From contig NZ_JAGGKV010000005.1 in assembly GCF_017874035.1 (NCBI RefSeq), positions 62,001-126,000 on the forward strand: 64,000 nucleotides of DNA. Direction: 5' to 3'. The DNA is from Paenibacillus aceris. GTDB lineage: Bacteria > Bacillota > Bacilli > Paenibacillales > NBRC-103111. Below the pieces are notes generated by a model. That model searched no databases and had not been told where the DNA came from. It saw only the letters and a list, made by a program, of their open reading frames with translations. Positions 8,338-17,095 of the stretch are shown here, in pieces. Every line of letters begins with the position of its first letter. Within the stretch, counting starts at the first letter, position 1. The translations under genes were made by a program, and so were the position numbers.

Positions 8338-9267
8338 TTGTTAACGAAAACCATTTCAGCAAAAAGACGTGATAGCCGTATAGGAGATCGTATTTTTGAT
8401 TTTAGCAACAATGTGTTTATGATTATGCTCATCGTCGTTACACTTTATCCTTTCATTAATACGCTGGCGATTTCATTGAATGATGCCAACGATTCGATCA
8501 GGGGCGGCATCTTCCTTAAGCCAAGAGTGTTTACTTGGTATAACTACGAGTATGTGTTCAAGGAAGCTAGCATTTTTCACGCAACACTTGTTTCCGTGTT
8601 GCGAACCGTACTTGGTACGGTTATATGCGTATTTTGCTCAGCGATGGTAGCTTATACAATCAGCAGGAAGGAGTTCGTGCTGCGCAAGTTCGTCACAGTC
8701 GCTTTTGTACTGACGATGTATTTTAATGGGGGATTAATTCCGAATTATTTGCTGATCAAAGAGCTTCATTTGCTTAATAGTTTCTGGGTGTACATTATTC
8801 CGGGCACGGTGGGCGTATTCAATATTATCGTGATTCGCTCTTTTATCGAGGGGCTTCCGGAGGGGATCTTGGAAAGTGCCCGCATGGACGGATGCGGCGA
8901 ATTTACAACATTTATGAGAATCGTCCTTCCGCTATGTACGCCTGTGCTTGCCACCGTATCGTTATTTGTTGCGGTCTGGCAATGGAATTCTTGGTTCGAT
9001 GTGTTTCTATATAATTCATCCAATATTAATTTAAGCACATTACAGTATGAATTAATGAAAGTATTGCAAAGCTCGAACGCTTCGATGTCGCAGAAATCGG
9101 CTGCAGATGTGTTCAGCAATGTGGCAGGACAAACAACGAATCAGGTTACGCCGCTTGCCGTAAGGGCAACAATGACCATAGTGGCGAGTCTGCCGATCAT
9201 CGCAGTCTATCCATTTTTGCAAAAATATTTTGTAAAAGGGATGACCTTGGGCGGCATTAAGGGATAA
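8338..9267 (+). CDS. Carbohydrate ABC transporter permease (LplC-like)
   Basis: Second permease of the importer, 309 residues, TTG start with an AAGGGGGACGGAG ribosome site. It has the family N terminus (TLYPFINTLAISLND), the EAA-type loop ESARMDGCGEFTTFMRIVLPL and a C terminus ending in GMTLGGIKG, the usual LplC tail. It stops only 12 bases before the MocD-like gene, so transport and oxidation are encoded in one transcript. Confidence 0.9.
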   Translation: MLTKTISAKRRDSRIGDRIFDFSNNVFMIMLIVVTLYPFINTLAISLNDANDSIRGGIFLKPRVFTWYNYEYVFKEASIFHATLVSVLRTVLGTVICVFCSAMVAYTISRKEFVLRKFVTVAFVLTMYFNGGLIPNYLLIKELHLLNSFWVYIIPGTVGVFNIIVIRSFIEGLPEGILESARMDGCGEFTTFMRIVLPLCTPVLATVSLFVAVWQWNSWFDVFLYNSSNINLSTLQYELMKVLQSSNASMSQKSAADVFSNVAGQTTNQVTPLAVRATMTIVASLPIIAVYPFLQKYFVKGMTLGGIKG

Positions 9268-9279
9268 GGGGGATAAAAA

Positions 9280-10380
9280 ATGGCGGATCCCAATTTAAAA
9301 AGAAGAGACTATCGTGTGAGTGGTCCAGAAAACAAACGCGCACAGGAAAAGGGACTGGCAGAGGCGGATTGGTATACGTGTCCGATTCCGCGCGAGCGGC
9401 TTAAGGAGCTTATGAAACGAAAAGACAAGCCGGCTATTAGAGACACCTTCATTTGGTTTGGTGCGCTTTTCGTAATGGGAATTGTTGCTTATTATTGTTG
9501 GGGATCATGGTGGGCGATTCCAGCATTCGCACTTTACGGCATTCTATACGCAACTCCCGGTGATTCAAGATGGCATGAATGCGGTCATGGGACAGCTTTT
9601 AAGACACCCTGGATGAATGAAGTTCTGTATCAGATCGCCTCCTTTATGGTTCTGAGGTCGGCAACACCCATGCGATGGAGTCACACCCGCCACCATACCG
9701 ATACGATTATCGTCGGAAGAGATCCGGAAATCGTGATGGAGCGACCTCCTATTTGGAAAATAATATTTATGCAAATTTTTCATCTCTATGGGGGACCGCG
9801 AGAGTTTTATAAGTTTTTCCTTCATTGCTTCGGCAAGCTCGACAAAGAGGAATATACGTATATTCCTCCATCGGAGCACAGCAAGACATTTTTGGAAGCT
9901 CGTATATACTTGCTTATTTATGCAGCTATCTTCGTATGGTGTTTGCAAATGGGAAGCCTTTTACCGGCCATGTTTGTCGGCTTGCCTTCCTTTTATGGCA
10001 TGGCATTCGTGCTCCTATTCGGTATGACACAGCATTTAGGGCTGCATGAAGACGTGCTTGACCATCGGTTGAACACGCGTACGATCTACATGAACCCTAT
10101 TCTACGGTTTCTTTATTGGAATATGAACTATCATGTCGAACACCATATGTTCCCCATGGTACCTTATCATGCTTTAGCAGACCTGCATGAAGAGATCAAA
10201 GGGGACTGCCCGCCAGCATCGCGTAGTTTTGGGTCTGCCCTCAAGGACGTGATAGTTGCACTTGTGAAACAGGGGAAGGATCCTGCTTTTACAATCGATC
10301 GTCCGTTACCGGGTACTGCCCGTTCCTATAAGTTTGGTCCTGAGGAAGCAGTGCTTGAATCGGATCGTGTTGCGAATTGA
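9280..10380 (+). CDS. Membrane fatty-acid-desaturase-family oxygenase, MocD-like
   Basis: The 366-residue membrane di-iron protein has three His boxes: HECGH (99-103), HTRHH (135-139) and HVEHH (285-289), plus QHLGLHEDVLDHR, and hydrophobic segments between them. This spacing and the HVEHHMFPMVPYHAL ending match the MocD group of rhizopine (methyl-inosamine) catabolism better than acyl desaturases. It begins 12 bases after the permease with AAGGGGGAT as ribosome site and is followed by a Rieske ferredoxin that matches MocE. The pair could hydroxylate or O-demethylate the imported compound. Whether the substrate is a rhizopine, another O-methyl polyol or something else cannot be told from sequence; a lipid desaturase role is the alternative. 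Confidence 0.82.
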   Translation: MADPNLKRRDYRVSGPENKRAQEKGLAEADWYTCPIPRERLKELMKRKDKPAIRDTFIWFGALFVMGIVAYYCWGSWWAIPAFALYGILYATPGDSRWHECGHGTAFKTPWMNEVLYQIASFMVLRSATPMRWSHTRHHTDTIIVGRDPEIVMERPPIWKIIFMQIFHLYGGPREFYKFFLHCFGKLDKEEYTYIPPSEHSKTFLEARIYLLIYAAIFVWCLQMGSLLPAMFVGLPSFYGMAFVLLFGMTQHLGLHEDVLDHRLNTRTIYMNPILRFLYWNMNYHVEHHMFPMVPYHALADLHEEIKGDCPPASRSFGSALKDVIVALVKQGKDPAFTIDRPLPGTARSYKFGPEEAVLESDRVAN

Positions 10381-10408
10381 ATTATGCGAATAGCTGGAGG
10401 AATCGGAG

Positions 10409-10729
10409 ATGGAACATAAAGGTTGGATTGAAACATATGCTGCTGAAGATATCAACCAAGAGGACGTAGTGCGGTTTGACCTTGGAGACCGTACATTTGC
10501 AGTCTACCGAACGGATAACAACGAGTTTTTCGCGTCAGACGGCTTTTGCACACATCAAAAAATTCATTTGGCTGACGGCTTAGTTATGGGCCATATCATA
10601 GAGTGTCCGAAGCATAACGGTCGATTTGATGTGAAGACCGGAGAGCCTAAGCGTGCGCCTGTTTGTGTCAAGCTTAGAACATATCCTGTCAAAGTAGAGG
10701 CTGGCAAGGTGTATATCAAAATCGACTGA
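10409..10729 (+). CDS. Rieske [2Fe-2S] ferredoxin, MocE-like
   Basis: A 106-residue stand-alone Rieske ferredoxin. The cluster ligands are Cys47-Thr-His49 and Cys66-Pro-Lys-His69, with the following GRFDVKTGEP loop and a C-terminal YPVKVEAGKVYI strand usual for the family. The ATG has a GGAGG site (10397-10401). It is 28 bases downstream of the MocD-like oxygenase and is the likely electron donor to it, as in the MocD/MocE pair. No ferredoxin reductase (MocF) gene is in the window, so reduction must come from elsewhere or from an unrelated enzyme. Confidence 0.9.
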   Translation: MEHKGWIETYAAEDINQEDVVRFDLGDRTFAVYRTDNNEFFASDGFCTHQKIHLADGLVMGHIIECPKHNGRFDVKTGEPKRAPVCVKLRTYPVKVEAGKVYIKID

Positions 10730-10828
10730 GGTAACGGCTTGTTGCCCTTCCTATCTTTATAAACTTCATGTACACTTATTGGTAGAAAGTACCACACTCA
10801 TGGAGATGGAAGGGACGGTTGGAATCTG

Positions 10829-11611
10829 ATGAAAATGAGCGGCAATACAGTTCTTGTTACGGGCGGGTCATCCGGCATTGGCTTCGAATTTGCAAGTCAG
10901 CTGTTGAAGCTCGGGAATACCGTTATTATTACGGGGCGGGATCAAGCAAGGCTTGATGCGGCTAAGAAAAAGCTGCCAACGGTACATACGTTTCAGAGCG
11001 ATGCGGGAGATCCTCAAGCGATTGCAGATTTGTATGCTTCGGTGGTGAAGCAATTTCCCAAGCTCAATGTCTTGATCAATAACGCAGGGTTTATGCGAAA
11101 AATAAATCTTCATACTGCGGGTAACGACCTGGAGGATTTGAACAGCGAGATCGAAACGAATCTCAGTGGTCCGATCTGGATGGTGCAGCAATTTTTATCG
11201 CATCTGAAAACGCAAGAGTCGGCTGCGATCATAAATGTCTCATCAGGCCTTGCGTTCGTGCCTCTTCCGATCTCGCCCATTTATTGCGCAGCGAAGGCCG
11301 GCATTCATTCCTATACGCTTTCACTACGAGCACAGCTTAAAAACACCAAGGTCAAAGTATTCGAGCTGGCTCCACCGTTGACAGCAACTCCCTTGGTGGA
11401 TACGTTCGATCCGGCAGAGTTGACAGGTTCAAAGGCGATGCCAGTCGCTGACATGGTGAGTTTTGCGATCAAAGGAATGGAGAGGGACCAATACGAAATC
11501 CGGCCCGGCCAAAGCAATGCTTTGAAAATGATGAACCGGATAGCGCCGAATTTTATTTTTAGCCAGCTCAGTAAGACTGTGGACCATATGCTGGGCCAGA
11601 CAAAAAAGTAA
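10829..11611 (+). CDS. SDR-family oxidoreductase (DltE-like)
   Basis: Classical short-chain dehydrogenase/reductase, 260 residues: nucleotide-binding TGGSSGIG near residue 12, NNAG, the catalytic Ser in INVSSG and YxxxK in YCAAK. The mid-sequence resembles the DltE group of SDRs. It is 99 bases after the MocE gene with a GGAAGGGACGG region upstream of ATG 10829 (ATG 10835 is an alternative). It is followed by a terminator, so it may be the last gene of the importer-oxygenase operon or a separate unit; its substrate is not predictable. Confidence 0.88.
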   Translation: MKMSGNTVLVTGGSSGIGFEFASQLLKLGNTVIITGRDQARLDAAKKKLPTVHTFQSDAGDPQAIADLYASVVKQFPKLNVLINNAGFMRKINLHTAGNDLEDLNSEIETNLSGPIWMVQQFLSHLKTQESAAIINVSSGLAFVPLPISPIYCAAKAGIHSYTLSLRAQLKNTKVKVFELAPPLTATPLVDTFDPAELTGSKAMPVADMVSFAIKGMERDQYEIRPGQSNALKMMNRIAPNFIFSQLSKTVDHMLGQTKK

Positions 11612-11671
11612 GTCATAGAAGGGCCCAAAGCGAACTGCTTTTTTGTGGCAAAAAACAGCCATGACAATCCG

Positions 11672-11703
11672 ACACCACCACGAGTTGGTTGGTGTTTTTT
11701 TGT
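11672..11703 (+). terminator. Intrinsic terminator after SDR
   Basis: The stem ACACCACC / GGTTGGTGT has one bulged base and is followed by seven T residues, 60 bases downstream of the SDR stop. Confidence 0.75.
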
Positions 11704-11768
11704 TAGCGGCGGAGGTTTTTTCTTTCTATGTGGTAAAATAAATTCATCTGGAAAATGGAGGGGATTTT

Positions 11769-12515
11769 ATGACAGTAGGATCTCAAAACGATATCGATGC
11801 TCTGAAAGAAATTGGCAAAATCGTTGCATTGACGATTAGTGAAATGAAACGAAACGCACGTGTCGGAATGACGACAAGGGAACTGGATGAGATTGGAGGA
11901 TGGTTTTTGAAAAAGCATGGGGCTGTGCCGGCACCTAAAAAAACATACAATTTCCCGGGCAACACATGTATTAGCATTAACAATGAAGTTGCCCACGGCA
12001 TACCGGGAAATCGAATCATTCAACCTGGTGATTTAATAAATATCGATGTTTCGGCAGAATTGGGAGGCTATTATGCGGATGCGGGACATTCTTTTCCGAT
12101 ACCTCCATTCAACCCATCATTAATGCGCCTCTGTCGCTACACACACAATACGATGATGAAAGTAATCTCTTCACTTAAGCATGGAGTAAAACTGAACGAA
12201 ATCGGAAGGATTATTGAAATCGAGGCCAAAAAAGGCGGCTATAAGGTTATAGAGAATTTGTGCAGTCACGGTATTGGGAAATCCTTACATGAGGCTCCTA
12301 CAGAGATTCTTCCTGTTTATAACAAGCACGATAAACGTGTATTGAAAGAGGGTTTAGTCATTACTATTGAGCCTTTTTTATCAACGGGTGCGGATTATGT
12401 CGTTGAGCAGTCGGATGGGTGGACTTTATGTCTACCGGACGGCGGCTTTGCGGCACAACATGAGCACACCATCATTATTACAAAGAATCAGCCCATCATC
12501 GTGACGGTAGCGTAG
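11769..12515 (+). CDS. map: Type I methionine aminopeptidase
   Basis: Cytosolic metalloprotease removing N-terminal Met from new proteins. The five metal ligands of the pita-bread fold are visible: Asp in NIDVSAE, Asp in YYADAGHSF, His in SHGIGKSLHE, Glu in TIEPFLS and Glu in QHEHTI. 248 residues is normal for type I bacterial MAP. ATG 11769 has TGGAGGGG eight bases upstream. It stands alone between two terminators, away from the ribosomal-protein operon where the housekeeping map usually sits, so it is probably a second paralogous MAP (as YflG in Bacillus subtilis). Confidence 0.92.
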   Translation: MTVGSQNDIDALKEIGKIVALTISEMKRNARVGMTTRELDEIGGWFLKKHGAVPAPKKTYNFPGNTCISINNEVAHGIPGNRIIQPGDLINIDVSAELGGYYADAGHSFPIPPFNPSLMRLCRYTHNTMMKVISSLKHGVKLNEIGRIIEIEAKKGGYKVIENLCSHGIGKSLHEAPTEILPVYNKHDKRVLKEGLVITIEPFLSTGADYVVEQSDGWTLCLPDGGFAAQHEHTIIITKNQPIIVTVA

Positions 12516-12569
12516 GATATCTGAACAAAAGTGGGTAGTTTAACGAATTCTAGCTGCCACTCAATTACG

Positions 12570-12610
12570 AAAACCGGATTCCTTTGTAAAATACAGGGTC
12601 CGGTTTTTTC
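12570..12610 (+). terminator. Intrinsic terminator after map
   Basis: A long hairpin with arms AAAACCGGA and TCCGGTTTT, extended inside by further pairing (CCT/AGG region), followed by a T-run. Confidence 0.75.
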
Positions 12611-12789
12611 ATGTAATGAATTGCTTATCGGACGATTATTTTCCCGTTGCGTAAGGTGCTCGCTCCGCGGATGATGGCTTGAAATTTAATGGCGCTTAGA
12701 TTATTTTATGTTTGTAGATGAGTACATCGTGTATAATGATATCGTAAAGATTGGCGAAAATTCTATTTGAAGGTTTCAAGGGGATATAA

Positions 12790-13020
12790 ATGAACAAAGA
12801 GGATGTTAAGCAACGTATTAAGGATTACCAGCAGGCAGAAGGAGTGCATCATCTTGCTTGCGGAAACAACAGTAAACACGAGAAATTATACCCTAAGGTG
12901 CTTGAACAAGGGTTGGTACTTCTTTGCCCTAATTGCAATTACACTCAGACATACATTCCTGATCTCTTTTTCGACGATGGTTTTTATGAGTGGCTGCGGG
13001 GCATGAAGAGCTTAATTTAA
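12790..13020 (+). CDS. Small Cys-containing protein of unknown function
   Basis: 76 residues with an AAGGGGAT ribosome site. A central CPNC and a single upstream Cys next to HHLACGNN suggest a half zinc ribbon (His/Cys ... CxxC). The rest is hydrophilic apart from the YIPDLFFDDGFYEWL tail. It is a free-standing gene with its own terminator and I do not recognise a named family. The good ribosome site, terminator and codon pattern support a real gene. Confidence 0.65.
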   Translation: MNKEDVKQRIKDYQQAEGVHHLACGNNSKHEKLYPKVLEQGLVLLCPNCNYTQTYIPDLFFDDGFYEWLRGMKSLI

Positions 13021-13082
13021 GTCGAAGGCGGTAAGTAATTTTGAAAAGTATACTTACACAAGCGTCGGCAATCTAATTCCCG

Positions 13083-13123
13083 AACAGCCTGGCTGTGTTG
13101 TAAAACACGGTCAGGCTGTTTTT
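13083..13123 (+). terminator. Intrinsic terminator after small protein
   Basis: The arms AACAGCCTG and CAGGCTGTT with an inner TGTGTT/AACACG pairing are followed by TTTTT. Confidence 0.8.
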
Positions 13124-13241
13124 AGCTAGCCTTCATGTTTTGAAGCAGAGCATGGCGGTGGTATAACGGCAACTGTCCAATGACACAAAGTGGGCCGGTA
13201 TTTGCGGTCCTACGGAGCAGGCTCTGGCATAGCTTCGCTTG

Positions 13242-13766
13242 TTATTCGAGATCGTTGTCCTTTACAAAAGAATGTCCCTTTGAAATAAAACGATAAAACA
13301 ACATTGTTGCACTTTGAGAAAGTAAATAAATACAGAAAGAATAATAAATTCCGTAAGAATCCTTATAATGAAACACACCAACTTGCGTGCAAACCCATTC
13401 GAAAGCTATTGAAATACATGACCATAGTAAAATATAACCTACAGTCTTTATCCCTTTTAATTGAAAACGATCATATAAATAGATAAAGAAATACCCAAAT
13501 GGTGCGTAAAGAAAATAAACCACAAAATCCATCACCGTGTATGCAGGTCCATCCATGATGTCATACAAATCAAAAATGTGACCGCCAATTGAGTTATCCA
13601 ACATACATGCAACCGTTGAACTAAAAAGAAATAGTAACAAAGTTATAGATCCTGAAAAACGTTTTGGCATGAGATAGATGATCAAATAGGATAGTCCAAT
13701 GCAACCAATTACGAACCAATCATTAAGATCAAAGGCTTTTTCTACAAAGGGAATAGTACCTTTCAT
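13242..13766 (-). CDS. Multi-spanning membrane protein, CBO0543-like
   Basis: About 174 residues with five or more predicted membrane helices and the aromatic-rich pattern FLYAPFGYFFIYLY ... SIAFEWVC ... YSFCIYLL, which resembles the CBO0543 family of Firmicute membrane proteins; the assignment is by memory of pattern only. The start is set at ATG 13766 because its ATG overlaps the upstream gene's TGA as ATGA, with AGAAGGA 13 bases before; GTG 13778 is also open. The segment is clearly richer in A+T than neighbouring genes. Function unknown; possibly spore- or envelope-related. Confidence 0.65.
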   Translation of the reverse strand: MKGTIPFVEKAFDLNDWFVIGCIGLSYLIIYLMPKRFSGSITLLLFLFSSTVACMLDNSIGGHIFDLYDIMDGPAYTVMDFVVYFLYAPFGYFFIYLYDRFQLKGIKTVGYILLWSCISIAFEWVCTQVGVFHYKDSYGIYYSFCIYLLSQSATMLFYRFISKGHSFVKDNDLE

Positions 13767-14227
13767 GAATGGTTGCACATCCTTCTAAAGTAGCTAATTG
13801 TCACGAATTGCATGTAGAACAAAAGAAGCCTGTACACAATAAGCCAGCATAATATTTTAATTTCACTGTAAATAACAATTTTTAACAAAAGACTTAGAGT
13901 CTCCATACCTATAAGAAAAATAATTGAACCTGCATGTATAGAAACTTTAGTAGACACACTACTAGCCAACTGCCAAAGATTAATCATGATCGCTATAAAA
14001 AGTGGAATAATGATGCTTTGAATAAGTGAAAAGGAAACATAGTTCAATGGATTTTTGGAAATTTCGAAAAAGTGAAATGTTTCACCAAACAAGTAATATA
14101 AATTGGTATCTATGAAAGCTACTAATAAACAAATAAATGAAAACTCCTGGTTTGAAAATTTACTTTTCAAGACAGCGGAAGTTGCCACAAGAATCCAACA
14201 TAGGGAAACATACAGGGAAATGATCAT
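13763..14227 (-). CDS. Multi-spanning membrane protein of unknown function
   Basis: About 154 residues, almost entirely hydrophobic with four to five predicted membrane helices (for example ISLYVSLCWILVATSAVL at the N terminus). ATG 14227 has GAGG five bases upstream; the frame is open to a TTG at 14287 but the upstream residues are hydrophilic and lack a ribosome site. It is coupled to the next membrane protein by an ATGA overlap, so the two are made together and may form a complex. A+T-rich. It diverges from the arabinose operon. No family recognised with confidence. Confidence 0.6.
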   Translation of the reverse strand: MIISLYVSLCWILVATSAVLKSKFSNQEFSFICLLVAFIDTNLYYLFGETFHFFEISKNPLNYVSFSLIQSIIIPLFIAIMINLWQLASSVSTKVSIHAGSIIFLIGMETLSLLLKIVIYSEIKILCWLIVYRLLLFYMQFVTISYFRRMCNHS

Positions 14228-14428
14228 ATTGTCCTCACAGTGATCTGATTCTTCATAGCATGGATGATTGCTGGGGAAATTATGCAATTGAAGAGATAAC
14301 TTGGTGATGGATACAAAGTTAACAGTGATCTGCTAGATGTTAAGGGCGCAGCTAATGCGTTGCCTGTTGTAGTGTGGACCTCTGCCAAGCACTTCCATTC
14401 GAGCCCGCCTGTCGTTTATGATTGTGTG

Positions 14429-14444
14429 ATATGTACGTACAAGC
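14429..14444 (+). promoter_or_regulatory. AraR-like operator 1
   Basis: ATATGTACGTACAAGC contains the palindromic core TGTACGTACA of the AraR box known from Bacillus (ATTTGTACGTACAAAT). A TATAAT lies 10 bases downstream (14455-14460). Confidence 0.7.
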
Positions 14445-14558
14445 TATATGTGGTTATAATACCGATATATCAAATCGGGTTTAGTGGTGCCAGAGCTTAA
14501 TCATATGCGAGTCATCGGCCCCTCAGTCTGGAGAATAGTAGAAAAAAACAGTAGCTTA

Positions 14559-14580
14559 ACTTGTATGTACAAGTTATAAT
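14559..14580 (+). promoter_or_regulatory. AraR-like operator 2 with -10 box
   Basis: ACTTGTATGTACAAGT (14559-14574) is a near-perfect palindrome like the AraR consensus and abuts TATAAT (14575-14580), so a bound repressor would cover the promoter of araD. A further inverted repeat, TATAAC N6 GTTATA (14616-14633), follows. The whole 14228-14686 interval holds these sites and no gene. The araR gene itself is not in the window. Confidence 0.72.
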
Positions 14581-14686
14581 ATAGATAGTCGCATTGTTAT
14601 TACCTTTCGCATCTGTATAACAGCGAAGTTATATGTCTGGTCATGATGCGGGGAGCGAACTATTTCGCATAAGGAGTGTGTCTTCC

Positions 14687-15406
14687 TTGCTCGAAGATTT
14701 GAAACAAGCCGTGCTGGAAGCGAATATGGATCTGCCAAAGTACGGTCTCGTTACGTTCACTTGGGGAAATGTAAGCGGTATCGATCGCTCCGCCGGGTTA
14801 GTTGTCATTAAGCCAAGCGGTGTGCCGTACGAAGCGCTAAAACGAGACGACATGGTCGTTGTCGACCTGGAAGGCAACGTCGTAGAAGGTAAGCTGAAGC
14901 CGTCATCCGACACGCCTACCCACTTGGTGCTGTACAAAGCGTTTGCATCGATCGGCGGTATTGTCCATACGCATTCGCCGTGGGCGACTAGTTGGGCACA
15001 GGCGGGGTGCGACATACCAGCGCTCGGTACGACGCATGCCGACTACTTTTATGGCACGATTCCGTGCACACGCGACATGACCGAAGATGAAATTAAAGGT
15101 GCTTATGAACTCGAAACCGGTAATGTGATCGCTGAGACGTTCCGCGACCTCGATCCATCGATGGTTCCCGGCGTTCTTGTTAAGAGCCACGCACCGTTCA
15201 ATTGGGGGAAAGACCCGCACGATGCCGTTCATAATGCGGTCGTGCTTGAGGAAGTGGCGAAGATCGCCTTCCATACGCTTCAATTGAAGGCAAATGTAAG
15301 TTCGATGAGTCAAGTTCTGCTTGATAAGCATTTTCTGCGTAAACACGGAAAGAACGCATACTACGGCCAGGCCGGCAATGGAACGATTGAACCGGTTCAC
15401 CAATAA
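14687..15406 (+). CDS. araD: L-ribulose-5-phosphate 4-epimerase
   Basis: Class II aldolase-fold enzyme converting L-ribulose 5-phosphate to D-xylulose 5-phosphate, the last step of arabinose catabolism. Metal ligands are His in HTHSP (two His) and His in [10 protein letters not shown]; the substrate loop TWGNVSG and PSG are intact. TTG 14687 is chosen because AAGGAG (14671-14676) is ten bases upstream and the resulting MLEDLKQ N terminus matches Bacillus AraD; the frame is open to 14633. First gene of an araD-araA-kinase operon behind two AraR-like operators. Confidence 0.95.
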   Translation: MLEDLKQAVLEANMDLPKYGLVTFTWGNVSGIDRSAGLVVIKPSGVPYEALKRDDMVVVDLEGNVVEGKLKPSSDTPTHLVLYKAFASIGGIVHTHSPWATSWAQAGCDIPALGTTHADYFYGTIPCTRDMTEDEIKGAYELETGNVIAETFRDLDPSMVPGVLVKSHAPFNWGKDPHDAVHNAVVLEEVAKIAFHTLQLKANVSSMSQVLLDKHFLRKHGKNAYYGQAGNGTIEPVHQ

Positions 15407-15497
15407 ACGAAGGTACAACACATAGAAACACAATCGGCATCATAGACGCAAATTATTCTTTATTAAAAATTATCCATGATCCTTAGGAGGAAACTAC

Positions 15498-16988
15498 ATG
15501 TTCGATATGACAAAACACCAATTCTGGTTCGTGACCGGCAGCCAACATTTGTATGGTCCGGAAACGATCGAAGAAGTCGCTTCACATTCGCGTGAGATGG
15601 TCGCAGGCCTGAACGCAAGCGGCAATCTACCTTGCACAGTCCAATTCAAGACAGTTCTCACGACACCTGACGACATTCGCCGTCTGCTTATCGAAGCCAA
15701 CTCGGACGAATCTTGCGCCGGCGTAATCACCTGGATGCACACGTTCTCCCCCGCGAAAATGTGGATCGCAGGCCTGAGTGAGCTGCGCAAGCCGCTTTTG
15801 CACCTGCATACGCAGTATAACCGTGACATCCCGTGGGACAGCATTGATATGGATTTTATGAATACGAATCAGGCGGCACATGGCGACCGCGAATACGGAT
15901 TCATCGGCGCCCGCATGGGAATCTCCCGAAAAATCGTTGTCGGCTACTGGGAACACGCTGACGTGCAGAACCGGATCGGCGCCTGGATGCGCACCGCAGT
16001 CGCTTTGCAAGAAGGACGTCGTTTGAAGGTAGCGCGCTTCGGAGACAATATGCGCCAAGTAGCCGTAACCGAAGGCGATAAAGTGGAAGCTCAAATCAAG
16101 TTCGGCTGGTCGATTAACGGATATGGCGTTGGGGATCTGGTGGCGCGCGTCAATGACATAACGGAAGCTGACATCAATGCCCTGATGGATGAATACGAAA
16201 CGCTTTACGAAATTACGCCTGAAGGTCGCGGGGCAGGAGCCGTGCGCGACGCGATTCGTTATCAAGCCCGCATTGAGCTGGGACTCAAGGCGTTCCTGGT
16301 AGAAGGCGGCTTCGGGGCATTCACGACTTCCTTCGAAGATCTTCATGGCCTGCAGCAGCTGCCGGGTCTTGCTGTACAGCGACTCATGGGAGCAGGTTAT
16401 GGCTTCGGAGGCGAAGGCGACTGGAAGACATCGGCATTTACACGCATTATGAAGCTGATTGCAGGCAACGAAGGTACTTCGTTCATGGAAGATTATACGT
16501 ATCACTTCGAGCCGGGACGTGAGCTGGTGCTTGGATCGCACATGTTGGAAGTTTGTCCGACGATTGCGGCGAATAAGCCGCGCATCGAAGTGCATCCGCT
16601 CGGTATCGGTGGAAAAGCCGATCCAGCCCGTCTCGTGTTCGATGGCCAGGCGGGGCCTGCTCTAAACGCCTCAATCATCGATCTGGGCAATCGTTTCCGC
16701 TTGCTCATCAACACAGTAGATGCCGTTCCGGCACCTCAACCGATGCCAAAATTGCCGGTTGCGCGTGTACTATGGCAGGCGCATCCGTCCCTTCAGGAAT
16801 CGGCAGAAGCTTGGATTCTTTCCGGTGGAGCGCATCATACGGTGTTCTCCAACAAAGTAACGGTTGAACAGTTGATCGATTGGGCAGACATGACTGGCAT
16901 TGAATATGTGCTCATCGACCGTAACACTAGTGTACAGCAGCTGCGCCGCGAACTGCAGTGGAGTGATATAGCCTGGAAGTTGAGATAA
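15498..16988 (+). CDS. araA: L-arabinose isomerase
   Basis: Interconverts L-arabinose and L-ribulose. The 496-residue length is usual. The N terminus FWFVTGSQHLYG is the AraA signature, and the metal and catalytic residues lie in GGEGDWK (Glu), FMEDYTYHFE (Glu), GSHMLE (His) and AHHTVFS (His). ATG 15498 follows a strong AGGAGG (15484-15489). It is the middle gene of the arabinose operon, 91 bases after araD. Confidence 0.97.
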   Translation: MFDMTKHQFWFVTGSQHLYGPETIEEVASHSREMVAGLNASGNLPCTVQFKTVLTTPDDIRRLLIEANSDESCAGVITWMHTFSPAKMWIAGLSELRKPLLHLHTQYNRDIPWDSIDMDFMNTNQAAHGDREYGFIGARMGISRKIVVGYWEHADVQNRIGAWMRTAVALQEGRRLKVARFGDNMRQVAVTEGDKVEAQIKFGWSINGYGVGDLVARVNDITEADINALMDEYETLYEITPEGRGAGAVRDAIRYQARIELGLKAFLVEGGFGAFTTSFEDLHGLQQLPGLAVQRLMGAGYGFGGEGDWKTSAFTRIMKLIAGNEGTSFMEDYTYHFEPGRELVLGSHMLEVCPTIAANKPRIEVHPLGIGGKADPARLVFDGQAGPALNASIIDLGNRFRLLINTVDAVPAPQPMPKLPVARVLWQAHPSLQESAEAWILSGGAHHTVFSNKVTVEQLIDWADMTGIEYVLIDRNTSVQQLRRELQWSDIAWKLR

Positions 16989-17003
16989 GCGGATGAAGTT
17001 TGA

Positions 17004-17044
17004 AACAGGCCCTTTCCTCGTTTTTGATGGGGGCAGGGCCTGTT
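17004..17044 (+). terminator. Intercistronic hairpin between araA and kinase
   Basis: Perfect arms AACAGGCCCT and AGGGCCTGTT with a 21-base loop. No T-run follows (GCTCTTGTG), so it is more likely an mRNA-stabilising or partial terminator element that lowers kinase expression relative to araA. Confidence 0.5.
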
Positions 17045-17095
17045 GCTCTTGTGTGATCAAGCTTGTCATGTACCTTATAAAAGGAGAGACATTTC

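Noticed and set aside
13304..13486. 60-codon plus-strand open frame in the membrane-protein region
   Set aside because: Antisense to a coupled membrane-protein gene with a ribosome site; no supporting features.
15627..16595. Long antisense open frame (322 codons) opposite araA
   Set aside because: araA is certain on the plus strand; the antisense frame has no ribosome site, is rich in His/Arg/Cys as expected for a shadow frame, and matches nothing.
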